Origin: Linyphia triangularis | Lineage: Eukaryota; Arthropoda; Arachnida; Araneae; Linyphiidae | NCBI GenBank assembly: GCA_963978545.1 | Contig: OZ021723.1 | Span: 101,216,002 to 101,280,001 of the forward strand | Reading direction: 5' to 3' | Length of the DNA stretch: 64,000 nt | Shown: positions 1 to 10,278 of the stretch, piece by piece | Layout: every line of letters begins with the position of its first letter | Numbering within the stretch: position 1 is the stretch's first letter | Translations under genes and position numbers: made by a program | The notes under the pieces: generated by a model | The model's input: the letters and a program-made list of their open reading frames with translations, nothing else | The model's database searches: none | What the model was told of the DNA's origin: nothing

Positions 1-101
1 AATTAGAGATGAAAAACTTTTAAACTGAAGAGATTTGGACCAAACTTTGACCACCTTCGCATTTTTTTTATGTTAAAAAATTGGAAATGTAGATTCTCCA
101 A

Positions 102-109
102 TATAAAAG
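102..109 (+). promoter_or_regulatory. TATA-box-like motif TATAAAAG, repeated in most monomers
   Basis: TATAAAAG overlaps the HindIII site at the start of the core. It is found in both A tails (CCAATATAAAAG) and most B tails (TATATAAAAG, as at 463-470). Variants are TATAAAAAAG in some B monomers and its loss in AATAAAAAAAG (about 7248, 22949 and 26500). Transcription from it is not shown; in a 71% AT repeat one such match can arise by chance and be copied. Confidence 0.25.
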
Positions 110-293
110 CTTCAATTTCGCCAAAGGAAAAAAAATTGAGATTTTTACTTTTTGAAAAATAATTCATTGAATATCGTCCCCCATGTATTTTCAATACGTG
201 AAATTTGCATTTCTTGACATTGAGCAGTAAAATGTAGTTATAATGACGATTCGATTGTGGAAATTTACTGGGGTGATGATTTTTATGACACAA
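107..293. repeat. Reference copy of the conserved 187-bp core module
   Basis: This segment runs from the HindIII site to the end of GACACAA and recurs in every monomer. It carries an A8 tract, two T5 tracts and an A5 tract in its first 55 bp, then a C5 tract, a small inverted repeat TTTCA-ATACG-TGAAA, and a GGGGTGATGA stretch. Copies differ only at a few sites: CGCC/CGAC/CGTC/CACC near the start, CATGTA/CACGTA, TACTTT/TATTTT, GCATTT/CCATTT, CGATTCG/CGATTTG, and TTGATTGGGG/TTTACTGGGG. By contrast the other half of the monomer falls into clearly diverged classes. Its length is close to a nucleosome plus linker, which may be coincidence. Confidence 0.9.
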
Positions 294-654
294 GGTGCAA
301 AAAGATCGTAAAATTTCGAAAATTGCAAAGTTTGAAATTTCCTATACATTTAACATGGGAAATTTGAAAATGAAAAATATTTAAACTGCACAGATTTGGA
401 CCAACCTTTGACCATCTTCACATTTTTTTTATGCTATAAATTTGGAAATGGAGATTCTAATATATAAAAGCTTCAATTTCGCCAAGGGAAAAAAAATTGA
501 GATTTTTACTTTTTGAAAAATAATTCATTGAATATCGTCCCCCATGTACTTTCAATACGTGAAATTTGCATTTCTTGACATTGAGCATTAAAATGTAGTT
601 ATAATGACGATTCGATTGTGGAAATTGATTGGGGTGATGATTTTTGTGACATAA
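294..654. repeat. Reference monomer type B2 (361 bp)
   Basis: The head reads GGTGCAAAAAGATCG and then CCTATACATTTAACATGGGAAATTTG. The tail is of B type (ACCAACCTTTGACCATCTTC, then GCTATAAATTTGG). It contains an 11-bp-arm inverted repeat with one mismatch at 335-365. B2 monomers recur throughout, for example 3870-4230, 10279-10639, 15995-16355 and 34171-34530. A subset carries GTAAATTTTCG, which extends a palindrome in the head. Confidence 0.88.
335..365. repeat. Dyad symmetry in B2 head: AAATTTCCTAT / ATGGGAAATTT
   Basis: Eleven-bp arms (335-345 and 355-365) have one mismatch (T343 opposite G357) and a 9-nt loop. The position matches the A-type dyad. The A left arm (AAATTTCCCAT) would pair perfectly with the B2 right arm, so an ancestral perfect 11-bp dyad is plausible. 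Confidence 0.72.
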
Positions 655-1007
655 TGTGCAAAAAGATTGTGAAAATTGAAAAATTTGAAATTTCCCATAC
701 AATTAACATGGGAAAATTAAAGATGAAAAACTTTTAAACTGAACAGATTTGGACCAAACTTTGACCACCTTCGCATTTTTTTTATGTTAAAAAATTGGAA
801 ATGTAGATTCTCCAATATAAAAGCTTCAATTTCGCCAAAGGAAAAAAAATTGAGATTTTTACTTTTTGAAAAATAATTCATTGAATATCGTCCCCCATGT
901 ACTTTCAATACGTGAAATTTGCATTTCTTGACATTGAGCAGTAAAATGTAGTTATAATGACGATTTGATTGTGGAAATTGATTGGGGTGATGATTTTTAT
1001 GACACAA
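655..1007. repeat. Reference monomer type A (353 bp)
   Basis: The head begins TGTGCAAAAAGATTGTGAAA and contains TTTCCCAT-ACAATTAAC-ATGGGAAA, a perfect 8-bp-arm inverted repeat (691-715 lies in this copy). The tail has GGACCAAACTTTGACCACC, then GTTAAAAAATTGG and CTCCAATATAAAAG. By hand alignment A and B tails differ at about 11 of 88 positions. The heads differ more, including a block of about 9-10 bp missing from A. Subtypes are marked by TTAAAGATG, TTAGAGATG and, only in A-head/B-tail recombinants, TTAATGATG. Confidence 0.88.
691..715. repeat. Dyad symmetry in A head: TTTCCCAT / ATGGGAAA
   Basis: Two perfectly complementary 8-bp arms (691-698 and 708-715) flank the 9-nt loop ACAATTAAC. This element recurs in nearly all A-head monomers. 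It is absent where the head reads TTTAACATAC. It could extrude as a short hairpin, which is a structural inference. Confidence 0.75.
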
Positions 1008-1369
1008 GGTGCAAAAAGATCGTAAAATTTCGAAAATTGCAAAGTTTGAAATTTCCTATACAATTAACATGGGGAAAATTGAAAATGAAAAATATTTAAA
1101 CTGCACAGATTTGGACCAACCTTTGACCATCTTCGCATTTTTTTTATGCTATAAATTTGGAAATGGAGATTCTAATATAAAAAAGCTTCAATTTCGTCAA
1201 AGGAAAAAAAATTGAGATTTTTACTTTTTGAAAAATAATTCATTGAATATCGTCCCCCATGTACTTTCAATACGTGAAATTTGCATTTCTTGACATTGAG
1301 CAGTAAAATGTAGTTATAATGACGATTCGATTGTGGAAATTGATTGGGGTGATGATTTTTATGACACAA
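1008..1369. repeat. Reference monomer type B (362 bp)
   Basis: The head is GATCGTAAAATTTCGAAAATTG followed by CAAAGTTTG, and then CCTATACAATTAACATGGGG. The B tail ends AATATAAAAAAGCTT in this copy, while most B tails end AATATATAAAAGCTT. The TTTCGAAA palindrome in the head contains a BstBI site (TTCGAA). B monomers alternate irregularly with A, B2 and B3 monomers across the window. Confidence 0.88.
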
Positions 1370-2809
1370 TGTGCAAAAAGATTGTGAAAATTGAAAAATT
1401 TGAAATTTCCCATACAATTAACATGGGAAAATTAAAGATGAAAAACTTTTAAACTGAACAGATTTGGACCAAACTTTGACCACTTTATTCGCATTTTTTT
1501 TATGTTAAAAAATTGGAAATGTAGATTCTCCAATATAAAAGCTTCAATTTCGGCAAAGGAAAAAAAAAATTGAGATTTTTACTTTTTGAAAAATAATTCA
1601 TTGAATATCGTCCCCCATGTATTTTCAATACGTGAAATTTGCATTTCTTGACATTGAGCAGTAAAATGTAGTTATAATGACGATTCGATTGTGGAAATTT
1701 ACTGGGGTGATGATTTTTATGACACAAGGTGCAAAAAGATCGTAAAATTTCGAAAATTGCAAAGTTTGAAATTTCCTATACAATTAACATGGGGAAAATT
1801 GAAAATGAAAAATATTTAAACTGCACAGATTTGGACCAACCTTTGACCATCTTCACATTTTTTTTATGCTATAAATTTGGAAATGGAGATTCTAATATAA
1901 AAAAGCTTCAATTTCGCCAAAGGAAAAAAAATTGAGATTTTTACTTTTTGAAAAATAATTCATTGAATATCGTCCCCCATGTACTTTCAATACGTGAAAT
2001 TTGCATTTCTTGACATTGAGCAGTAAAATGTAGTTATAATGACGATTCGATTGTGGAAATTGATTGGGGTGATGATTTTTATGACACAATGTGCAAAAAG
2101 ATTGTGAAAATTGAAAAATTTGAAATTTCCCATACAATTAACATGGGAAAATTAAAGATGAAAAACTTTTAAACTTAACAGATTTGGACCAAACTTTGAC
2201 CACTTTATTCGCATTTTTTTTATGTTAAAAAATTGGAAATGTAGATTCTCCAATATAAAAGCTTCAATTTCGGCAAAGGAAAAAAAAAATTGAGATTTTT
2301 ACTTTTTGAAAAATAATTCATTGAATATCGTCCCCCATGTATTTTCAATACGTGAAATTTGCATTTCTTGACATTGAGCAGTAAAATGTAGTTATAATGA
2401 CGATTCGATTGTGGAAATTTACTGGGGTGATGATTTTTATGACACAAGGTGCAAAAAGATCGTAAAATTTCGAAAATTGCAAAGTTTGAAATTTCCTATA
2501 CAATTAACATGGGGAAAATTGAAAATGAAAAATATTTAAACTGCACAGATTTGGACCAACCTTTGACCATCTTCACATTTTTTTTATGCTATAAATTTGG
2601 AAATGGAGATTCTAATATAAAAAAGCTTCAATTTCGCCAAAGGAAAAAAAATTGAGATTTTTACTTTTTGAAAAATAATTCATTGAATATCGTCCCCCAT
2701 GTACTTTCAATACGTGAAATTTGCATTTCTTGACATTGAGCAGTAAAATGTAGTTATAATGACGATTCGATTGTGGAAATTGATTGGGGTGATGATTTTT
2801 ATGACACAA
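1370..2809. repeat. 720-bp dimer [A+ , B] repeated twice
   Basis: Units 1370-2089 and 2090-2809 each contain one A+ monomer (358 bp) followed by one B monomer (362 bp). A+ differs from A by CCACTTTATTCGC (3 bp longer than CCACCTTCGC) and by a ten-base A tract in place of eight. The two units differ at the AAACTGAACAG/AAACTTAACAG site. The following A monomer has AAACCGAACAG. The same pair is carried in the second HOR copy at 17071-18510, so the dimer expansion predates the 15.7-kb duplication. Confidence 0.88.
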
Positions 2810-3162
2810 TGTGCAAAAAGATTGTGAAAATTGAAAAATTTGAAATTTCCCATACAATTAACATGGGAAAATTAAAGATGAAAAACTTTTAAACCGAACA
2901 GATTTGGACCAAACTTTGACCACCTTCGCATTTTTTTTATGTTAAAAAATTGGAAATGTAGATTCTCCAATATAAAAGCTTCAATTTCGCCAAAGGAAAA
3001 AAAATTGAGATTTTTACTTTTTGAAAAATAATTCATTGAATATCGTCCCCCATGTACTTTCAATACGTGAAATTTGCATTTCTTGACATTGAGCAGTAAA
3101 ATGTAGTTATAATGACGATTTGATTGTGGAAATTGATTGGGGTGATGATTTTTATGACACAA

Positions 3163-3515
3163 GGTGCAAAAAGATCGTAAAATTTTGAAAATTGAAATTT
3201 CCTATACAATTATCATGGGGAAAATGGAAAATGAAAATTATTTAAACTGCACAGATTTGGACCAACCTTTGACCATCTTCACATTTTTTTTATGCTATAA
3301 ATTTGGAAATGGAGATTCTAATATATAAAAGCTTCAATTTCGCCAAAGGAAAAAAAATTGAGATTTTTACTTTTTGAAAAATAATTCATTGAATATCGTC
3401 CCCCATGTTTTTTCAATACGTGAAATTTCCATTTCTTGACATTGAGCAGTAAAATGTAGTTATAATGACGATTCGATTGTGGAAATTGATTGGGGTGATG
3501 ATTTTTATGACACAA
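3163..3515. repeat. Reference monomer type B3 (353 bp)
   Basis: The head is like B, with two changes. TTTCGAAA has become TTTTGAAA, a CpG-to-TpG change. The 9 bp CAAAGTTTG are missing between repeated TTG motifs. The centre reads ATTATCATGGGG and then ATGGAAAATGAAAATTATTT. The missing 9 bp explain why B3 matches A in length. This copy has the CCATTT core variant and CATGTTTTTTC. B3 monomers are frequent, for example 5309-5661, 9573-9925 (head of the following copy) and 37747-38099. Confidence 0.85.
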
Positions 3516-3869
3516 GGTGTAAAAAGATTGTGAAAAATATAAAAATTTGAAATTTCCCATACAATTAACATGGGAAAATTAATGATGAAAAACTTTTAAA
3601 CTGCACAGATTTGGACCAACCTTTGACCATCTTCACATTTTTTTTATGCTATAAATTTGGAAATGGAGATTCGCCTATATAAAAGCTTCAATTTCGCCAA
3701 AGGAAAAAAAATTGAGATTTTTACTTTTTGAAAAATAATTCATTGAATATCGTCCCCCATGTACTTTCAATACGTGAAATTTGCATTTCTTGACATTGAG
3801 CAGTAAAATGTAGTTATAATGACGATTCGATTGTGGAAATTGATTGGGGTGATGATTTTTATGACACAA
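3516..3869. repeat. Recombinant monomer: A head joined to B tail
   Basis: The head has the A sequence (GATTGTG, CCCATACAATTAACATGGG), but the tail is B (CTGCACAG, ACCAACC, GCTATAAATTTGG). The diagnostic TTAATGATG sits before the switch, which lies near AAACTTTTAAACTG. The tail ends in the rare GATTCGCCTATATAAAAG. The same class recurs at 7443-7795, 9573-9925, 14213-14565, 29523-29875, 34531-34883 and 35598-35950, and in the HOR duplicate at 19217-19570. This copy also has the private AAAATATAAAAATTT variant in its head. Confidence 0.85.
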
Positions 3870-5308
3870 GGTGCAAAAAGATCGTAAAATTTCGAAAATT
3901 GCAAAGTTTGAAATTTCCTATACATTTAACATGGGAAATTTGAAAATGAAAAATATTTAAACTGCACAGATTTGGACCAACCTTTGACCATCTTCACATT
4001 TTTTTTATGTTATAAATTTGGAATTGGAGATTCTAATATATAAAAGCTTCAATTTCGCCAAAGGAAAAAAAATTGAGATTTTTACTTTTTGAAAGATAAT
4101 TCATTGAATATCGTCCCCCACGTACTTTCAATACGTGAAATTTGCATTTCTTGACATTGAGCAGTAAAATGTAGTTATAATGACGATTTGATTGTGGAAA
4201 TTGATTGGGGTGATGATTTTTATGACACAAGGTGCAAAAAGATCGTAAAATTTCGAAAATTGCAAAGTTTGAAATTTCCTATACAATTAACATGGGGAAA
4301 ATTGAAAATGAAAAATATTTAAACTGCACACATTTGGACCAACCTTTGACCATCTTCACATTTTTTTTATGCTATAAATTTGGAAATGGAGATTCTAATA
4401 TATAAAAGCTTCAATTTCGCCAAAGGAAAAAAAAATTGAGATTTTTACTTTTTGAAAAATAATTCATTGAATATCGTCCCCCATGTACTTTCAATACGTG
4501 AAATTTGCATTTCTTGACATTGAGCAGTAAAATGTAGTTATAATGACGATTCGATTGTCGAAATTGATTGGGGTGATGATTTTTGTGACACAATGTGCAA
4601 AAAGATTGTGAAAATTGAAAAATTTGAAATTTCCCATACAATTAACATGGGAAAATTAAAGATGAAAAACTTTTAAACTGAACAGATTTGGACCAAACTT
4701 TGACCACCTTCGCATTTTTTTTATGTTAAAAAATTGGAAATGTAGATTCTCCAATATAAAAGCTTCAATTTCGCCAAAGGAAAAAAAAATTGAGATTTTT
4801 ACTTTTTGAAAAATAATTCATTGAATATCGTCCCCCATGTATTTTCAATACGTGAAATTTGCATTTCTTGACATTGAGCAGTAAAATGTAGTTATAATGA
4901 CGATTCGATTGTGGAAATTTACTGGGGTGATGATTTTTATGACACAAGGTGCAAAAAGATCGTAAAATTTCGAAAATTGCAAAGTTTGAAATTTCCTATA
5001 CATTTAACATGGGAAATTTGAAAATGAAAAATATTTAAACTGCACAGATTTGGACCAACCTTTGACCATCTTCACATTTTTTTTATGCTATAAATTTGGA
5101 AATGGAGATTCTAATATATAAAAGCTTCAATTTCGACAAAGGAAAAAAAATTGAGATTTTTACTTTTTGAAAAATAATTCATTGAATATCGTCCCCCACG
5201 TACTTTCAATACGTGAAATTTGCATTTCTTGACATTGAGCAGTAAAATGTAGTTATAATGACGATTTGATTGTGGAAATTGATTGGGGTGATGATTTTTA
5301 TGACACAA

Positions 5309-7081
5309 GGTGCAAAAAGATCGTAAAATTTTGAAAATTGAAATTTCCTATACAATTATCATGGGGAAAATGGAAAATGAAAATTATTTAAACTGCACAG
5401 ATTTGGACCAACCTTTGACCATCTTCACATTTTTTTTATGCTATAAATTTGGAAATGGAGATTCTAATATATAAAAGCTTCAATTTCGCCAAAGGAAAAA
5501 AAATTGAGATTTTTACTTTTTGAAAAATAATTCATTGAATATCGTCCCCCATGTACTTTCAATACGTGAAATTTGCATTTCTTGACATTGAGCAGTAAAA
5601 TGTAGTTATAATGACAATTCGATTGTGGAAATTGATTGGGGTGATGATTTTTGTGACACAATGTGCAAAAAGATTGTGAAAATTGAAAAATTTGAAATTT
5701 CCCATACAATTAACATGGGAAAATTAGAGATGAAAAACTTTTAAACTGAACAGATTTGGACCAAACTTTGACCACCTTCGCATTTTTTTTATGTTAAAAA
5801 ATGGAAATGTAGATTCTCAAATATAAAAGCTTCAATTTCGCCAAAGGAAAAAAAAATTGAGATTTTTACTTTTTGAAAAATAATTCATTGAATATCGTCC
5901 CCCATGTACTTTCAATACGTGAAATTTGCATTTCTTGACATTGAGCATTAAAATGTAGTTATAATGACGATTTGATTGTGGAAATTGATTGGGGTGATGA
6001 TTTTTATGACACAAGGTGCAAAAAGATCGTAAAATTTCGAAAATTGCAAAGTTTGAAATTTCCTATACAATTAACATGGGGAAAATTGAAAATGAAAAAT
6101 ATTTAAACTGCACAGATTTGGACCAACCTTTGACCATCTTCACATTTTTTTTATGCTATAAATTTGGAAATGGAGATTCTAATATATAAAAGCTTCAATT
6201 TCGCCAAAGGAAAACAATTGAGATTTTTACTTTTTGAAAAATAATTCATTGAATATCGTCCCCCATGTACTTTCAATACGTGAAATTTGCATTTCTTGAC
6301 ATTGAGCAGTAAAATGTAGTTATAATGACGATTTGATTGTGGAAATTGATTGGGGTGATGATTTTTATGACACAAGGTGCAAAAAGATCGTAAAATTTTG
6401 AAAATTGAAATTTCCTATACAATTATCATGGGGAAAATGGAAAATGAAAATTATTTAAACTGCACAGATTTGGACCAACCTTTGACCATCTTCACATTTT
6501 TTTTATGCTATAAATTTGGAAATGGAGATTCTAATATATAAAAGCTTCAATTTCGCCAAAGGAAAAAAAATTGAGATTTTTACTTTTTGAAAAATAATTC
6601 ATTGAATATCGTCCCCCATGTACTTTCAATACGTGAAATTTGCATTTCTTGACATTGAGCAGTAAAATGTAGTTATAATGACGATTCGATTGTGGAAATT
6701 GATTGGGGTGATGCTTTTTGTGACACAATAAGCAAAAAGATTGTGAAAATTGAAAAATTTGAAATTTCCCATACAATTAACATGGGAAAATTAAAGATGA
6801 AAAACTTTTAAACTGAACAGATTTGGACCAAACTTTGACCACCTTCGAATTTTTTTTATGTTAAAAAATTGGAAATGTAGATTCTCCAATATAAAAGCTT
6901 CAATTTCGCCAAAGGAAAAAAAATTGAGATTTTTACTTTTTGAAAAATAATTCATTGAATATCGTCCCCCATGTACTTTCAATACGTGAAATTTGCATTT
7001 CTTGACATTGAGCAGTAAAATGTAGTTATAATGACGATTTGATTGTGGAAATTGATTGGGGTGATGATTTTTATGACACAA
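5309..7081. repeat. Five-monomer cassette B3-A-B-B3-A (1773 bp), copy 1
   Basis: The cassette carries ordered markers: TTAGAGATG plus CTCAAATATAAAAG in the first A monomer, AAAACAATTG in the B monomer, and GACACAATAAGC after the second B3 monomer. Full copies of the same order and length lie at 21010-22782, 24561-26333, 37747-39519 and 40238-42010. Partial versions occur from about 47000 to 60900. In the first three copies the AATAAGC site is preceded by GATGCTTTTTGTG, while later copies have GATGATTTTTGTG. This separates two lineages of the cassette. Confidence 0.85.
6211..6220. other. AAAACAATTG core variant (MfeI-type CAATTG site)
   Basis: The usual A8-TTG at this core position is replaced by AAAACAATTG, one base shorter and creating CAATTG. 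I located the same variant starting at 21912, 25463, 38649, 41140, 47547, 49320, 51100, 54655 and 59998. I noticed no other CAATTG in the standard monomers, so it marks one monomer lineage and gives a restriction fingerprint of the array. Confidence 0.8.
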
Positions 7082-7795
7082 GGTGCAAAAAGATCGTAAA
7101 ATTTCGAAAATTGCAAAGTTTGAAATTTCCTATACAATTAACATGGGGAAAATTGAAAATGAAAAATATTTAAACTGCACAGATTTGGACCAAACTTTGA
7201 CCATCTTCACATTTTTTTTATGCTATAAATTTGGAAATGGAGATTCTAATAAAAAAAGCTTCAATTTCGCCAAAGGAAAAAAAATTGAGATTTTTACTTT
7301 TTGAAAAATAATTCATTGAATATCGTCCCCCATATACTTTCAATACGTGAAATTTGCATTTCTTGACATTGAGCAGTAAAATGTAGTTATAATGACGATT
7401 CGATTGTGGAAATTGATTGGGGTGATGATTTTTATGACACAATGTGCAAAAAGATTGTGAAAATTGAAAAATTTGAAATTTCCCATACAATTAACATGGG
7501 AAAATTAATGATGAAAAACTTTTAAACTGCACAGATTTGGACCAACCTTTGACCATCTTCACATTTTTTTTATGTTATAAATTTGGAATTGGAGATTCTA
7601 ATATATAAAAGCTTCAATTTCGCCAAAGGAAAAAAAATTGAGATTTTTACTTTTTGAAAAATAATTCATTGAATATCGTCCCCCACGTACTTTCAATACG
7701 TGAAATTTGCATTTCTTGACATTGAGCAGTAAAATGTAGTTATAATGACGATTTGATTGTGGAAATTGATTGGGGTGATGATTTTTATGACACAA

Positions 7796-8144
7796 GGTGC
7801 AAAAAGATCGTAAAATTTCGAAAATTGCAAAGTTTGAAATTTCCTATACAATTAACATGGGGAAAATTGAAAATGAAAAATATTTAAACTGCACAGATTT
7901 GGACCAAACTTTGACCACCTTCGCATTTTTTTTATGTTAAAAAATTGGAAATGTAGATTCTCCAATATAAAAGCTTCAATTTCGCCAAAGGAAAAAAAAT
8001 TGAGATTTTTACTTTTTGAAAAATAATTCATTGAATATCGTCCCCCATGTACTTTCAATACGTGAAATTTGCATTTCTTGACATTGAGCAGTAAAATGTA
8101 GTTATAATGACGATTTGATTGGGGTGATGATTTTTATGACACAA
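7796..8144. repeat. Recombinant monomer: B head joined to A tail, with a 13-bp core deletion (349 bp)
   Basis: The head is B (CGAAAATTGCAAAGTTTG, CATGGGGAAAATTG) and the tail is A (ACCAAACTTTGACCACC, GTTAAAAAATTGG). Near 8111-8125 the core reads CGATTTGATTGGGGTG. It lacks the 13 bp that normally separate two GATT motifs, as expected for slippage or recombination between short direct repeats. The same deleted monomer is found at 23497-23845 and 27048-27396, copied by the 15701-bp and 3551-bp duplications. A B-head/A-tail monomer without the deletion is at 14566-14927. Confidence 0.85.
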
Positions 8145-8876
8145 GGTGCAAAAAGATCGTAAAATTTTGAAAATTGAAATTTCCTATACAATTATCATGG
8201 GGAAAATGGAAAATGAAAATTATTTAAACTGCACAGATTTGGACCAACCTTTGACCATCTTCACATTTTTTTTATGCTATAAATTTGGAAATGTAGATTC
8301 TAATATATAAAAGCTTCAATTTCGCCAAAGGAAAAAAAATTGAGATTTTTACTTTTTGAAAAATAATTCATTGAATATCGTCCCCCATGTACTTTCAATA
8401 CGTGAAATTTGCATTTCTTGACATTGAGCAGTAAAATGTAGTTATAATGACGATTCGATTGTGGAAATTGATTGGGGTGATGATTTTTATGACACAAGGT
8501 GCAAAAAGATCGTAAAATTTCGAAAATTGCAAAGTTTGAAATTTCCTATACAATTAACATGGGGAAAATTGAAAATGAAAAATATTTAAACTGCACAGAT
8601 TTGGACCAACCTTTGACCATCTTCACATTTTTTTTATGCTATAAATTTGGAAATGGAGATTCTAATATATAAAAGCTTCAATTTCGCCAAAGGAAAAAAA
8701 ATTGAGATTTTTACTTTTTGAAAAATAATTCATTGAATATCGTCCCCCATGTACTTTCAATACGTGAAATTTGCATTTCTTGACATTGAGCAGTAAAATG
8801 TAGTTATAATGACGATTCGATTGTGGAAATTGATTGGGGTGATGATTTTTATGACACAAGGTGCAAAAAGATCGTA

Positions 8877-8890
8877 AATTTTCGAAAATT
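8877..8890. repeat. 14-bp palindrome AATTTTCGAAAATT in a B2 subtype
   Basis: The common B/B2 head has TTTCGAAA (8 bp self-complementary). In this subtype GTAAATTTTCG lengthens it to 14 bp. I found it also starting at 11725, 13154, 28129, 31675, 33113, 34188 and 35254. It often travels with GGACTAACC in the tail. Confidence 0.78.
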
Positions 8891-10278
8891 GCAAAGTTTG
8901 AAATTTCCTATACATTTAACATGGGAAATTTGAAAATGAAAAATATTTAAACTGCACAGATTTGGACTAACCTTTGACCATCTTCACATTTTTTTTATGC
9001 TATAAATTTGGAAATGGAGATTCTAATATATAAAAGCTTCAATTTCGACAAAGGAAAAAAAATTGAGATTTTTACTTTTTGAAAAATAATTCATTGAATA
9101 TCGTCCCCCATGTACTTTCAATACGTGAAATTTGCATTTCTTGACATTGAGCAGTAAAATGTAGTTATAATGACGATTTGATTGTGGAAATTGATTGGGG
9201 TGATGATTTTTATGACACAAGGTGCAAAAAGATCGTAAAATTTTGAAAATTGAAATTTCCTATACAATTATCATGGGGAAAATGGAAAATGAAAATTATT
9301 TAAACTGCACAGATTTGGACCAACCTTTGACCATCTTCACATTTTTTTATGCTATAAATTTGGAAATGGAGATTCTAATATATAAAAGCTTCAATTTCGC
9401 CAAAGGAAAAAAAATTGAGATTTTTACTTTTTGAAAAATAATTCATTGAATATCGTCCCCCATGTATTTTCAATACGTGAAATTTCCATTTCTTGACATT
9501 GAGCAGTAAAATGTAGTTATAATGACGATTCGATTGTGGAAATTGATTGGGGTGATGATTTTTATGACACAAGGTGTAAAAAGATTGTGAAAATTGAAAA
9601 ATTTGAAATTTCCCATACAATTAACATGGGAAAATTAATGATGAAAAACTTTTAAACTGCACAGATTTGGACCAACCTTTGACCATCTTCACATTTTTTT
9701 TATGCTATAAATTTGGAAATGGAGATTCTAATATATAAAAGCTTCAATTTCGCCAAAGGAAAAAAAATTGAGATTTTTACTTTTTGAAAAATAATTCATT
9801 GAATATCGTCCCCCATGTACTTTCAATACGTGAAATTTGCATTTCTTGACATTGAGCAGTAAAATGTAGTTATAATGACGATTTGATTGTGGAAATTGAT
9901 TGGGGTGATGATTTTTATGACACAAGGTGCAAAAAGATCGTAAAATTTTGAAAATTGAAATTTCCTATACAATTATCATGGGGAAAATGGAAAATGAAAA
10001 TTATTTAAACTGCACAGATTTGGACCAACCTTTGACCATCTTCACATTTTTTTTATGCTATAAATTTGGAAATGTAGATTCTAATATATAAAAGCTTCAA
10101 TTTCGCCAAAGGAAAAAAAATTGAGATTTTTACTTTTTGAAAAATAATTCATTGAATATCGTCCCCCATGTACTTTCAATACGTGAAATTTGCATTTCTT
10201 GACATTGAGCAGTAAAATGTAGTTATAATGACGATTCGATTGTGGAAATTGATTGGGGTGATGATTTTTATGACACAA

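Noticed and set aside
117..133. CENP-B box at TTTCGCCAAAGG in each core
   Set aside because: It matches the TTCG and the central A of the NTTCGNNNNANNCGGGN consensus but has AAAA where CGGG is required, so it is not a functional box by known criteria.
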